Shown here one piece after another: positions 12,649 through 23,474 of a stretch of DNA of 64,000 nucleotides (its first letter is position 1; each line of letters starts with the position of its first letter). This DNA comes from Sycon ciliatum (Eukaryota > Porifera > Calcarea > Leucosolenida > Sycettidae). The stretch spans positions 24,819,711-24,883,710 of the forward strand of contig NC_088650.1 of the NCBI RefSeq assembly GCF_964019385.1, written 5' to 3'. Under the pieces are notes generated by a model that was given only the letters and a program-made list of their open reading frames with translations, ran no database searches and had not been told where the DNA came from. Both the position numbers and the translations under genes were made by a program.

Positions 12649-12694
12649 CTGCGCTGATGAGTTCAAAAAGAACGAAACAGTATGCTGTCCGCAG
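12649..12694 (+). ncRNA. Hammerhead ribozyme, type I (family 1, unit 2)
   Basis: Second copy exactly 228 bp downstream of the first with the same stems and core; predicted cut after 12689. Together the two cuts would release one 228-nt monomer. Confidence 0.9.
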
Positions 12695-13400
12695 ATTGAG
12701 TAAGATCTAGTTACGTTGGTGGACAGTTTATCATAACTCGTAACATTTTTGTCCTTTACCTTTCTTTATTTTATTTTAACCACATACTTTAATAGTGGCA
12801 GTTGTGCTATTGACCGTCATCTGTGCATTTGTATCTGCACAACTCCGCAGCTTTGTCAATACTGCTCTTGGCCAGCGGCTGACTGGTTGCATGCGCTGCA
12901 GCAGTGCAATCCCTTTTTACCATGCCCTGATGTTCGCCGTCAGGCAAGAGAGTGTAGTGAAGTTTTCTTGCGGGTGAAATGTAGTGATTCAGTATCGGGA
13001 GAGTGTTTTGCAACATGAGGCCATGAGGTGGGGGGTCAGATTAACCCAAATGTACACTTCGTGAACATGTGGGGTCATGAAAACCATCTGAAAAATGCCG
13101 TTTTCCTAGGAAACTTACGCCCGCTTCAATATGAATAAATTATTTGTCTAGTTTGGGCATATTATTGTATTCTACAGTGTACCCGATGCTGTACATGTGT
13201 ATGTGAATCGTTTTTAAAGATACACGGCGTTAAAATGCTGATGTGTACTGAATCTACAGATAGCTATTAAACTCCTTATATTATTGGGTTTGCGTCGTTC
13301 TTGCATTTTGTCGGTATTTCCTCTGATGGATTCTTTCTTTTTCGCTGTTTCTGTGAACCCTTGCGCGTTTGGCCAATTGATAGAATAGAAACTCTTATTG

Positions 13401-13815
13401 TGGCGGACGCACTGTGTTTGGGAACCGTGCTCCTTACTAAAATCTCCATTGTTGGTAGAACCCTTGTCCGGGCCCAACATTTTTCAACAAATAGTTGCTT
13501 TGTCGACTGAACTGTGCTCATTTCTGCTGGAAGTTCGTTGTGAAGGGATCAGAAAATTATCTTCCGCAGAACAGCTGGTAAGTTCAGCACCTGACTCCAA
13601 ATCCTCTTGTCTCAGTATTCAGCATTGCGATTAATTTTCCTTCCTTGCTCTTCAACTGCTTGTTCTTCAACTGCAAAAATGAGACAGCCCGATGTACAAC
13701 GGATCCAGTGATACGAGAGCCGTATGATTCAAATGGTCGCAAGACAAGGGTTCTACCAACAATGGAGATTTTAGTGAGGAGCACGGTTCCCAAACACAGT
13801 ACGTCCGCCACAATG
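13401..13815. repeat. Fold-back element with about 70-bp arms
   Basis: The stretch beginning GCGGACGCACTGTGTTTGGG at about 13401 recurs reverse-complemented at about 13740-13812, including the AATCTCCATTGTTGGTAGAAC block. This is a stem-loop of about 410 bp. No transposase is encoded, so it is probably a non-autonomous DNA element. Confidence 0.7.
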
Positions 13816-14055
13816 TAAATCTGTACGTTCTCCTAGGAGTTGGCTGAGGCCAGGGCTGGCAGGGTATAACAAGGTTTAACTTCGCCAGTTGACATCGGAG
13901 GTAAGAAGTAACCACAGCTTGTTAAACTTTAAGGTCAAAAGTATTACACCGGAGGATGTACCCAGTCAAAAGTATTATACAGACATAGCTAGGAACCATG
14001 TGTGATGAAATTGAGGCAAAAATTATAGAATTGAAGATTAAAAAGCAGTAGAATA

Positions 14056-14120
14056 TCAAGAGTTTGTTGAAAACTACTAGATTATGGCATAATCTAGTAC
14101 TTTTCAACAAACTCTTGATC
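14056..14120. repeat. Near-perfect inverted repeat
   Basis: Arms around AAGAGTTTGTTGAAAA and TTTTCAACAAACTCTT meet at the centre TAGATTATG-GCATAATCTA. It would form a long hairpin, and no function is evident. Confidence 0.65.
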
Positions 14121-14783
14121 TTTTGTTTCGTTATTGTTGATGTTATTGCTGTTGTTACATTGTAACAACAAAACAAATTCTCAGCTGTACTATTAAAAAC
14201 TACAGCCAACGTCTAGCAGGGGTGTTCCGACGTGGTGATGGCCTACCCATGGCCGCGCCGGGACATCACCAACCTCGTCTACAGAGAGCACGTTCTCACG
14301 ACAGTGTCATGGTGGTGACAGTAACTGTTGTCAGTTGACGAGCTGAGAGATGGACACCATAGGCAGAAGTTGGAAAAAGAAAGATAAAGAGTATAATACT
14401 CATAAAAAGGACACACTTCAGAATAAAAGAGTATAAAAGAGAATAGTAAAGTCGGCGGAATAGCGCGAGCTCCGGTGTGGGGAGCAAACCTTTCTTACAA
14501 ATCATCGCCGAAGTCGCAACCACTACTTCGTACTGTTGTGCCCAGCGCGGGCTTGCGACTAGTTGGTTTGGAGGTGACAGCGTTGCGAATGACCGAGGGT
14601 CCTCGACGTCTGTCTCACCGTCCAGGAGCGACACTGACTCACGCTGCTATCTGGTGTTCACGAGGTGTTTATCGCGCTGGAAGCGGAGCGTCTCTGTAAG
14701 TTTGTATCCCTGGTGATGTTTGTGCCTGGAGAGCACTATATAAGTGGTGCTCTTCAGGCACAATCTTCCTCAGCCTACTCAAG

Positions 14784-14827
14784 CTCAACTGATGAGGGGT
14801 GAATTCCCCGAAACACTGTGTATTGAG
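14784..14827 (+). ncRNA. Hammerhead ribozyme, type I (family 2, unit 1)
   Basis: Stem I CTCAA/TTGAG (14784-14788 with 14823-14827), core CTGATGA (14789-14795), stem II GGGG/CCCC with loop TGAATT, core GAAA (14810-14813), stem III CA/TG plus the 15.1-16.1 A-U pair around a CTG triloop, and cleavage triplet GTA with the cut after 14822. GTA is a permitted NUH site. Confidence 0.88.
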
Positions 14828-15260
14828 CAGGGAGTGGTGCTTTCTTGCAGGTTTGCCGAGTCGAAGGTTCGATGGACTTCTCGTGTGCTCTGGATGGCAG
14901 TCGTGAGTCAGTCAAGTGTCAAGTAAAGTCGGCGGAATAGCGCGAGCTCCGGTGTGGGGAGCAAACCTTTCTTACAAATCATCGCCGAAGTCGCAACCAC
15001 TACTTCGTACTGTTGTGCCCAGCGCGGGCTTGCGACTAGTTGGTTTGGAGGTGACAGCGTTGCGAATGACCGAGGGTCCTCGACGTCTGTCTCACCGTCC
15101 AGGAGCGACACTGACTCACGCTGCTATCTGGTGTTCACGAGGTGTTTATCGCGCTGGAAGCGGAGCGTCTCTGTAAGTTTGTATCCCTGGTGATGTTTGT
15201 GCCTGGAGAGCACTATATAAGTGGTGCTCTTCAGGCACAATCTTCCTCAGCCTACTCAAG

Positions 15261-15304
15261 CTCAACTGATGAGGGGTGAATTCCCCGAAACACTGTGTAT
15301 TGAG
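15261..15304 (+). ncRNA. Hammerhead ribozyme, type I (family 2, unit 2)
   Basis: Identical to the first copy and exactly 477 bp downstream; predicted cut after 15299. Confidence 0.88.
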
Positions 15305-15737
15305 CAGGGAGTGGTGCTTTCTTGCAGGTTTGCCGAGTCGAAGGTTCGATGGACTTCTCGTGTGCTCTGGATGGCAGTCGTGAGTCAGTCAAGTGTCAAG
15401 TAAAGTCGGCGGAATAGCGCGAGCTCCGGTGTGGGGAGCAAACCTTTCTTACAAATCATCGCCGAAGTCGCAACCACTACTTCGTACTGTTGTGCCCAGC
15501 GCGGGCTTGCGACTAGTTGGTTTGGAGGTGACAGCGTTGCGAATGACCGAGGGTCCTCGACGTCTGTCTCACCGTCCAGGAGCGACACTGACTCACGCTG
15601 CTATCTGGTGTTCACGAGGTGTTTATCGCGCTGGAAGCGGAGCGTCTCTGTAAGTTTGTATCCCTGGTGATGTTTGTGCCTGGAGAGCACTATATAAGTG
15701 GTGCTCTTCAGGCACAATCTTCCTCAGCCTACTCAAG

Positions 15738-15781
15738 CTCAACTGATGAGGGGTGAATTCCCCGAAACACTGTGTATTGAG
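15738..15781 (+). ncRNA. Hammerhead ribozyme, type I (family 2, unit 3)
   Basis: Third identical copy, 477 bp further on; predicted cut after 15776. Cuts at all three sites would release two full 477-nt monomers. Confidence 0.88.
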
Positions 15782-16899
15782 CAGGGAGTGGTGCTTTCTT
15801 GCAGGTTTGCCGAGTCGAAGGTTCGATGGACTTCTCGTGTGCTCTGGATGGCAGTCGTGAGTCAGTCAAGTGTCAAGTAAAGTCGGCGGAATAGCGCGAG
15901 CTCCGGTGTGGGGAGCAAACCTTTCTTACAAATCATCGCCGAAGTCGCAACCACTACTTCGTATAAAAGAGAATAAAAAGAAAAATTCAGAACAAAAGCT
16001 ATTACTGCAAGTGTACGAGGACTGAGAATCAAGAAGACATCCAGGAGTGAACAAAGAATACACGACTGACGGTGCAACAACAAGAAGTCTTAGGCAACTC
16101 CCCTAGAATACAGAGGGTCAGAACCGGGTCCAACGTTTTAAATACCTTTCCAGATCCTGCCATCGCTGCTACATCCGCAACCTCCGCGCCACGATATCTC
16201 CCACAAACCCTCGCCTCCCATCCCTCCCTGTGCTCATTCGTCAACAACGAAACCCTATAGCAGCGCCCGGGTCATACCTTCGAAGATAATGGGCCCCACT
16301 GGTCGGACAAGCACCTCTCCGGCATCTATTGGTAACGTCTTGAACCACCACTTCGGCAGTGCAGGCGTACAGGTTGACCCTGATGCTCCCATTCCCACTA
16401 TTTCCCCCCTACCTCCACCAGCAACTACATTGCACTCCCTGATCATTACCTCATCGACTGTTTACAAGTATATCGCAAGGCTGCCTCTGAACAAATTCCC
16501 CGAAGCTGATAGGATCACCAATGAGATTATCAGAAAACTGAGGTACTCAAATGCCCGCCCACTCTCTATTCTTTTTAACCTATCCCTCTCCTCTGCCACA
16601 TTCCCGTCACGATGGAAGTCAGCCACTGTCATTCCAGTGTACAAAAATAAAGGCGACAAGAACAACCGACCAATCTCCCTCCTGTCCTGTGTCTCTAAAC
16701 TGCTAGAGAGAATAGTGTACGACCACTTGTAACGTTATGACCATATCTCCCCTCTTCTTCACCTCTGACAATCTGGCTTTCGTCGTAAGGACAACACATC
16801 CCTGCAATTGTCCCGCGTAATTCAAGACCTCGGCTCTCTAAAAGACCAGCGACAGGTCTCCTGCATCTGTTTCTTTGACCTACCCAAGGCCTTTGACAC

Positions 16900-17110
16900 T
16901 AGGGGTGTGCGGATAATGCTCGAAAAGGTGGCAGATTCTGCTCGAAAAGCAGTGAAATTGGCAGAACCATAAAAACCTTATGGCGGGCAATTCCTCGAAT
17001 TCTGCTCCATTTCTTTATCTACATTAGTACATACCAAACATGCATGAAACTTATCAGAAAAAGTACCGAATTCTGCCAATTTTTCTGCCGGCAGTATCCA
17101 CATATGCCTA
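16900..17110. mobile_element. hAT-like MITE, 211 bp
   Basis: Inserted in the LINE fragment with an 8-bp duplication TTTGACAC (16892-16899 and 17111-17118). The ends TAGGGGTGTGCGGATA and TATCCACATATGCCTA form imperfect terminal inverted repeats. An 8-bp duplication and TAGGG-type ends are typical of hAT elements. Removing the insert and one duplication restores the AFDTVW motif of the reverse transcriptase, which confirms both boundaries. Confidence 0.88.
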
Positions 17111-17337
17111 TTTGACACCGTGTGGCACAAGGGCCTCATCGCCAAACTTCGTGCTCACGGTGCTTACGGTGCTCCCCACTGGCCTGGATAACTAGTTACC
17201 TCTTCCACCGAAATCAGCGCGCCACAGTGAATCGAACTTTATCTTACTTCGAATCTGTGACGTCCGGAGTGCCCCAGCCGCCCAGGGCTCCGTTTTAGGT
17301 CCCCTGCTCTTCCTCACATACATGTACATGTCCGTTA

Positions 17338-17400
17338 AATGACCTTTCCTTATGCAATTCCCAATATTTAATATTGGGAATTGCATAAGGAAAGGTCATT
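17338..17400. repeat. Perfect 31-bp-arm palindrome
   Basis: A 63-bp sequence reads identically on both strands except for its single central base (AATGACCTTTCC... to ...GGAAAGGTCATT). It sits just before the FADD motif of the broken LINE and displaces the reading frame. It may be a tiny fold-back insertion or a hairpin-mediated duplication of LINE sequence. Confidence 0.85.
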
Positions 17401-17783
17401 TTCTTTGTTTGCAGATGATACCACTGTCCTTGCGTCCTCCCCATCTCGCACCACACTGTACCCCAAAGTTCAGACCCGCATCAACAACATTGTCCACTGG
17501 ATGAGCACTTGGTAACTCAAGCCAAATGTGACAAAAACCGAGCTCCTCCTTTTCCCCATCCCACAGATCCAGTGCCCATCTTCCACTTTCCCGACGATCC
17601 CGGTCACGCTATTTCTGTAGCGCCCCATCATAAACACCTTGGCATTGTCATAGATTCCGCCCTCTCCTGGTCTTACAATACTGACCATGTGTCCTCCCGA
17701 GTATGCCGATCTGTCGGTATAATGGCAAGTCACTTCTCCCATTTGCCTCACAATTGCCGGATTAATTTTTATAAATCATACAT

Positions 17784-18783
17784 TGATAAGAGAAAAGGAC
17801 CAAAGAGCTACAAGTTACGCTATAAGTATCCACTAACACCACCAGTTACTTTACAATCAGCTCATGCGATAACATTGCACGACACTGACCAACGGTACTG
17901 ACGTTCTTCATCTGACTGGCAATCAGCTCTAGCACATCTAGGATGCGCACTCCAGCAGCCTTCCAGCTTGGAAGGTTCTAAGTTATAGAAATAACATAAG
18001 GAGGTCCCCTCTAATCGATCTTCGTATCTCTATAGCCACACAGGTTGTGTGGTATGTTGCCATGCGTCCTTGAATCGTGGTTTGACCGTTTTGTCTGATG
18101 GTCTTGCCAGGATCCTCCTCGATATACATGTACATGTACATCCGCCAGCGTCCTTCACAGCTGAGGCTTTCAGCTCGTGATTTTCTTGGTTGCGCTCACC
18201 TTCCCCTCCTGATGTTATTTCTATACCTTAGAACCTTCCAAGCTGGAAGGCTATTGGAGTGCGCATCCAAGATGTGCTAGAGCTGTTAGCCAGTTAGGTG
18301 TAGAACGTCAGTACCGTTGGTCAGTGTCGTCACGGCAATGTTATCGCATGAGCTGATTGTAAAGTAACTGCAGTGGTGTTAGTGGATAATAATTATAGCG
18401 TAACTTGTAGCTCTTTGGTCCTTTTCTCTTCTTATAAATTTTTCCTTGGCTCTCCACCTGAGTCTAACTATGGGCGCGTTCGAATTGTCACTCTTTGACT
18501 TTTCGAGGAGCTTCGTTTTTCTGAAGAGGTGGCCTTATTGGCCTCTTCAGAAAAACGAAGCTCCTCGAAACTCATCCGATGGGAAGGTGGATTAGTTTCG
18601 AAGAGTTTGGAATAGCTACGTCACGTAGTCCGTGGAGATGGTCGATCTGATCGGACGTCATCATCGCCATGACAATTCCACTGAAAAACTCTAAAATAAT
18701 AGAAACCGTTCTAATGGGACACTTCAACTAATCTCTTTATAAAATTTGTTAGAACAGTTGATGAAGACAATTCGAACGCGCCC
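17784..18783. mobile_element. Two fold-back elements inserted in tandem within the LINE fragment
   Basis: The LINE frame stops at TAAATCATACATT near 17783 and resumes after the same 13-bp sequence near 18795, so about 1 kb was inserted. The first element (about 17790-18445) has arms of about 210 bp starting AGAAAAGGACCAAAGAGCTA and ending in the reverse complement. A related end occurs near 61110. The second element (about 18473-18783) begins GGGCGCGTTCGAATTGTC and ends with the exact reverse complement. Inside it a palindrome with 29-bp arms lies near 18505-18572. Neither encodes a protein. Confidence 0.75.
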
Positions 18784-19079
18784 TAAATCATACATTCTTC
18801 CCCTCTTCACGCACGGCTTCCCTGCTTGGTCCACCATTAACAAAACCCAAATTGCGAAATTAGAAGTTTTTCATCGCCGTATACTGCTCATAATATTTCG
18901 TTCTGGTCGTTACACATCTCAAATCCAGACTTGTGTGCTGCTGCATCCACTACCACTTTGCAACGCTACCTTGATGCTTCCAAGAGCATCCGGGGTCATT
19001 CCATTCTTTTTGACCAGCACCCTGCTCATTTGCAGTCACTTTTGTATTTTTTTGTTGTATTTATATCATTATCTCATGG

Positions 19080-22000
19080 CACATCATGATGACGGCCAGT
19101 AAAACTGAGACAAGGGTGAAAGCCAACCACAGCAGTAAAACAGATAAAAGAATACAAATAAAAGGCAAAGAAGGCAAAGGAGGAGACAAACCAGCAGGAT
19201 ATACATGAAACCTATATTTGAGCAGAGATTTTAGCAACAAAATTAACCATCGACGTGCTGGTCTTGGCCTGCGTTGGTAATGTTGCCCAAAACACATAGC
19301 CAGCAAAGATCGGGGATCTAGTGAATAGGGTGGAGGCAGCGCGTGGGAGACTGAATGAGTTCCGGGTATTCCGTGTTTCGGAGAACCAATTATAAGCCTG
19401 CATATGCAAGGGTATTTTATTTAGTAATATTTTATGTATGAGAACACAGAGGTGGTACTTATGTCGAGTGGAAAGGGGACTGATCTTGGCAATTTCGCAA
19501 AGACTAGCGGAGGGAAAGCGGCGATCTTTGCTAAATATGATTTTAAGGAGCATGCGGTTATTGGTTTCTAGCTTGTTCAATACAGTAGTAGTTATGCCAG
19601 ACCAAGCAGTATCACAGTAGTCAAGTAAGGGCAATATTATAGCAGCGATAAAACAAGCGTTTGCAAGAAAGAGGAAGATGTCTACAGTGGGCTTGAAGAG
19701 CCCCAAGGATGGAGCTTGTGCGCTTGCAGACATACTGCACATGGGGTGACCACGACAATTTAGAGTCAATGACAACGCCAATATGCTTATGCTCTTCAAC
19801 ACTACGAATAGCAACACTTGAAGAAGGAAAACAAAGTGGCAGGGAAGGGGGAGAAGGGGAAATGTACATAGCTGCCGTTTTATCAACGTTTGGCTGCAAC
19901 TTCCAATCATGCATCCAGGTTATAACCTTGCCAATGCTATCTTGCATGGCTTCGTGCAGTCGTATAGGGCAAGCATTGGAGCAAAGCAGAGCTGTGTCGT
20001 CAGCGAAAAGGCTGACACCAGGGGCAATATCGGGGAGGTCATTAATATACAGGAGAAATAGCAGTGGCCCAAGGATTGAACCCTGGGGGACTCCAGAAGT
20101 ACCGGGTAAAGGCTCCGATAACACAGTTGAGAGGCGTACAAGCTGATGTCGGTGAAAGAGATACGATGAGAGCCAGTCGATAGCCTTGCCATCAATGCGA
20201 TATACTGTTCGCAGCTTAGCTAAGAGAACCCTGTGCCAAACAGTGTCGAAGGCCTTTGCAAGATCGAAGAAAACTAAACCAACATGGTTATGGGCGTTCC
20301 GGGCGGTGTGGATGTCTTGCACGAGGCGGGTAACCTGGTACCTGGTGGAGTCACCCCGACAAAAGCCCGACTGTGCTGGCGAAAGTGAAATGCGAACATG
20401 ATCATAAACGATGTCATATACAACACGTTCGCACACTTTTGATAAAGTAGAGCAATGAGATAGGGCGATAGTTGCTGGGGGTGGTGCGTGGTCCTCTATT
20501 TTCGTAGGTGGCCACGACTACCGCAGTTTTCCACATGGCTGGGAATTTCCCTTCGCGAAATGACATATTCAAGATAATTGACACAGGATAGGCAACAGAC
20601 GGAGCAAGAGCTCTCCAAACTTCGTTGGTAATGCCGTCTTGACCAGGGGACATGCCAGTTTTCAGATTACGGAGATATTTCCTCACTTGGGCTGTACCAG
20701 TCGACAATGATAGGAGGGACGCAGGTATTGAGGGTGAAGGGGTGAGTGGTGGTATAGGCCACGTAGGGTCGTCAGGAAGTCCAAACGACGTAAACTGCGT
20801 GTTCAATATGTCTGCTATGTCTGCGGGATCTGTTGCTACCTTGCCGTCTGAAGCTGTCATTGATCGGATCGGCTCCCGACTACAGTTCTTACGGAGATGG
20901 CGGAGAAATTGATGGAGACTAGGGCGATCATGGGAAGACAGGGTGGCATGAACCGACTGTACATACTGACGATGGAGGGTACGTGACAAACATTTCACTT
21001 CGTTACGCTTGCGCTTAAAGGCAATGAAGTTTTCACTGGTTGGATACTTCCTATAAATCCTATACAAATCTCGCTTCAGTTTCACAGCACACTTGAGGTC
21101 TGGAGTGATCCAGGGTCGGGATGCATCCCGCATAGTAGGATGAGGCCTAATGTAGTCTCCTGTGCGCGGAATAACTTTGTAAGGCAATAGATGACGATGG
21201 AATGCTGACTGTAGTAAAACATCAAACAGGACAATGGCATCATCAACATCAGAATGCCGATGAAGTAATGACCAGTCCAACCTAGACAAGTCTTCATTCA
21301 CAACCTGCCAGACACGGGTAGGCACTTGTTTATACATGTACTGAGCCTGGGGATGGAGGGACGATTTAGCAGTCGCTTGTGGTGTCGAGTACGATGCATA
21401 GTTGAGCGTACAAACAACCAGCAGATGATCAGATGTGCCAGGAGGTCGACTGAGAGGACATGTCGGTGTTTGTTTGTTACCAACAAGTCAAGACACGAGT
21501 TGGCACCCGCTGATGAAGTGTATGTTGGGAAACTCACTAGTTGTTGGAGCCCAAGCATTGAAAAACTGTCTGTAGGTTGGTACCGGCTGTAGAGGTGGAG
21601 TCAGAAGAGCACCAATCATTATGTTTGGCATTAACATCCCCCGTCAGGAAGAAGTCACACTCGTCATAGCAAGAGGACCGTATAGCATCGACCAGCATAT
21701 CCGAGAAGAAGGACAATTGTTCCACCGTTTGGGAAGGGGGTCGATACATGCAACATACAAGAATAGGGTTAGGGGTGCATTTAGACTTAACTTCCACCCA
21801 GGCAGATTTACAGCCCTGACGCTGCAGATCGGGTCTGTGGAGAATATGTTGAAAAGCATCAGTCCGGACAAGCACGGCGACACCACCATATCCTCGGCTT
21901 CGTGCTCTCCAGAACAATCGAAAGTTCAGCTATTTTATTGACGAGAGACCGACAATTCATGGTTATCAGCGTTAGGTCGGATTCTGATCTGGGGTAGAAT
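19080..22000 (-). pseudogene. Non-LTR retrotransposon (CR1/L2/jockey-like LINE), endonuclease plus reverse transcriptase
   Basis: Read on the minus strand the order is as follows. First an endonuclease start (MNCRSLVNKIAEL) near 21960, joined by a deletion to an endonuclease C-terminus at 21917-21537 (GDVNAKHNDW motif). Then a linker at 21558-21298. Then reverse transcriptase at 21337-20414 (GQDGITNEVW, NYRPISLL) and 20436-19621 (FFDLAKAFDTVWH, GVPQGSILGPLLFLLYINDLP, catalytic SLFADDTAL). The C-terminus is at 19910-19212. Frame changes near 21320, 20430 and 19640 and the endonuclease deletion make it inactive, but it is much better preserved than the plus-strand copy. A 3' untranslated part runs to about 19040. 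Such an enzyme could have mobilised the ribozyme repeats in trans. Confidence 0.92.
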
Positions 22001-22133
22001 GGGGTAGCATGCAAGTTGAGGGAAGACATAGACAACATGATTATGACGAGGAACTATCACCACCACGTTCAGTCACGTTGGTACCGTCGGCAATTTAATT
22101 GGCTTCAGTCAGGTGGCATCACCCGAAGCTGCG

Positions 22134-22330
22134 TTCGTCTGCGTTCGTCTGCGTTCGTCTGCGTTCGTCTGCGTTCGTCTGCGTTCGTCTGCGTTCGTCT
22201 GCGTTCGTCTGCGTTCGTCTGCGTTCGTCTGCGTTCGTCTGCGTTCGTCTGCGTTCGTCTGCGTTCGTCTGCGTTCGTCTGCGTTCGTCTGCGTTCGTCT
22301 GCGTTCGTCTGCGTTCGTCTGCGTTCGTCT
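22134..22330. repeat. 10-bp minisatellite GCGTTCGTCT, about 20 copies
   Basis: About 20 perfect head-to-tail copies. All three forward frames stay open and encode the same 10-residue period, so the frames are artefacts. Confidence 0.95.
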
Positions 22331-22371
22331 CCCCCTAACTACAGGACATGTAGCTCTACCCTATTCGTAAA

Positions 22372-22570
22372 TTCCCCTTCCCCTCTTTTCCTCCCCTCCC
22401 TGTCTTTTCCTCCCCTCCCTTTCTTTCTTCCTACTCCCTTTCTTTTCTTCCTACTCCCTTTCTTTTCCTCCCCTCCCTTTCTTTTCCTCCCCTCCCTTTC
22501 TTTTCCTCCCCTCCCTTTTCCTCCCCTCCCTTTCTTTTCCTCCTACTCCCTTTCTTTTCCTCCTACTCCA
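22372..22570. repeat. Pyrimidine-rich low-complexity tract
   Basis: About 200 bp of C/T with recurring CCCTTTCTTTTCCTCC motifs, strongly strand-asymmetric. Confidence 0.85.
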
Positions 22571-22763
22571 CGTGGCTCCTACTGCCTCCCAGTGTTAGGC
22601 AAGCTCCAGATATGCCCAAATTCCGTACCCTCGTCAGACAGCACTTCAGTATTCATGTATTCCAGTAAACAAAATCACAGTTACCACTTCCGCTGCATAG
22701 CTCGCTGGGCATCCCATTGCTTTGTAACTTGCTCATCCCTCCCCCTTTTGTGTACTTCAAGTA

Positions 22764-22944
22764 CAGTCAAACCTCTTTAGGACGAACACCAAGGGACTGA
22801 CGGGATTTGTTCGCAATAACGGGTATTCTTCTTATCCATAATACCGAGTGAATACACAGTGATTTATCCAATAGAGGTAAACATACCAGTTTTTCTTAAG
22901 CGAAAGTTTGTTTTATCAGTGTTCTTCTTAATGAGGTTTCACTG
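22764..22944. mobile_element. pogo/Tigger-like MITE, 181 bp
   Basis: Begins CAGTCAAACCTC and ends GAGGTTTCACTG, with inverted ends of about 28 bp, flanked by TA on both sides. CAGT ends and a TA target site are the hallmark of pogo-type Tc1/mariner elements. There is no transposase. Confidence 0.8.
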
Positions 22945-23198
22945 TACGTGCTTTTCATTTTCTTTTTTCTCTTCTTCCGTGGTTGGTCTCACCCTCTCCT
23001 CAATTCAATTGGCTGTCTCGACATGCTAGGAGGTGCAGAAATAAAAAAAAATTAATAAATTTAATACAATAACACCCATAGGGTTGTTGTTGTTGTTGTT
23101 TATTTTACTTCGCAGATTCTAACGGGCAAGTTGCCCAATAACAAGAAGGTTCAGATGGTCGCAAGACCGGGGCTCTACCAACCGTGGATGGCTGTATA

Positions 23199-23386
23199 CA
23201 GTCAACTTCGCTAATAACGACTGCGAATATAACGACAATTCGCGAATAACGACAATATTTCCATGCCCAGAGCAAAGTCCTTTCCAACTGTAATACATAT
23301 AATGAGACTTCGGGTATAATGACACTTCGCGAATAAGGACACCTTTTTGACGCCCCGCCGAGTGTCGTTATAAGCGAAGTTCACTG
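23199..23386. mobile_element. pogo/Tigger-like MITE, 188 bp
   Basis: Begins CAGTCAACTTCGCTAATAAC and ends with the near-perfect complement GTTATAAGCGAAGTTCACTG, flanked by TA duplications. It is nested in a dispersed repeat (about 23110-23460), related reverse-strand copies of which lie at about 24770-24910 and near 25440-25490. It is a different subfamily from the element at 22764. Confidence 0.82.
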
Positions 23387-23474
23387 TAAAGGTCACTGTT
23401 TCCGAACACGGTGGTCCTCCACCTTGTTACGTGCTGTCAACCAACAACATGTTTTAACGAAACAAGGTTTATCT

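Larger units (their letters stand above)
12250..12700 (+). mobile_element. Family 1 hammerhead retrozyme, tandem dimer
   Basis: Two almost identical 228-bp units, together 451 bp, flanked by a 12-bp target-site duplication TAAGATCTAGTT (12238-12249 and 12701-12712). Each unit carries one type I hammerhead ribozyme near its 3' end, and the element ends with GCAGATTGAG. There is no protein-coding potential. Tandem non-coding units bounded by self-cleaving ribozymes define retrozymes, whose transcripts cut themselves into monomers and circularise. A duplication of this length fits target-primed insertion by a LINE-type or similar enzyme supplied in trans. Other copies in the window start at 25631, 32751 and 47027. 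Confidence 0.88.
12713..14445. other. Gene-free stretch with fold-back repeats
   Basis: No reading frame shows a recognisable domain. The stretch holds two inverted repeats (13401-13815 and 14056-14120) and the left half of a dispersed repeat (about 14215-14445). That repeat's uninterrupted reverse-strand relative lies at about 25000-25330. Confidence 0.5.
14446..15961 (+). mobile_element. Family 2 hammerhead retrozyme, 3.2-unit tandem array
   Basis: Three near-identical 477-bp units plus 85 bp of a fourth, 1516 bp in all, flanked by a 14-bp target-site duplication TATAAAAGAGAATA (14432-14445 and 15962-15975). Each complete unit contains one hammerhead ribozyme. The array starts at GTAAAGTCGG and ends at ACTACTTCG, neither of which is a ribozyme cleavage point, so the insert is a circularly permuted, fractional multimer. 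That is expected if reverse transcriptase ran round a circular RNA template more than three times. The insertion splits a dispersed repeat whose uninterrupted relative lies on the minus strand at about 25000-25330. The very high identity between units suggests a recent event. No coding frame is supported. Confidence 0.88.
16270..19040 (+). pseudogene. Decayed non-LTR retrotransposon (LINE) reverse transcriptase, with nested insertions
   Basis: Pieces of one reverse transcriptase are readable in several frames. About 16289-16732 shows the palm N-terminus with a degenerate P-x-x-K-N-K-G-D block and NRPISLLSCVSKLLERIVYDHL-type sequence. About 16800-16900 has FFDL..AFDT. Near 17410-17440 the LFADDT catalytic motif is readable in another frame. 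17640-17783 and 18783-18980 carry the C-terminal thumb. The coding sequence is broken by a hAT-like MITE (16900-17110), a palindrome (17338-17400) and a 1-kb double insertion (17784-18782). Its order and motifs match the minus-strand LINE at 19.1-22 kb, which abuts it tail to tail. It belongs to the apurinic-endonuclease LINE group (CR1/L2/jockey-like). No intact protein is possible. Confidence 0.85.

Noticed and set aside
12270-12710. 70-74-codon frames repeated in family 1 units
   Set aside because: They span the ribozyme, differ at the repeat junctions and have no domain features. The family is better explained as structured RNA.
14475-15880. 60-86-codon frames repeated in every family 2 unit, also partly kept in the diverged copy
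   Set aside because: Several lack an ATG and overlap the hammerhead on the same strand. Similarity in the diverged copy follows general DNA identity near the ribozyme and shows no codon-like pattern.
22016-22780. 254-codon frame with an R-L-R-S-S-A-F-V-C-V repeat
   Set aside because: It is the translation of the 10-bp minisatellite and the following C/T tract; all three forward frames give the same repeat.
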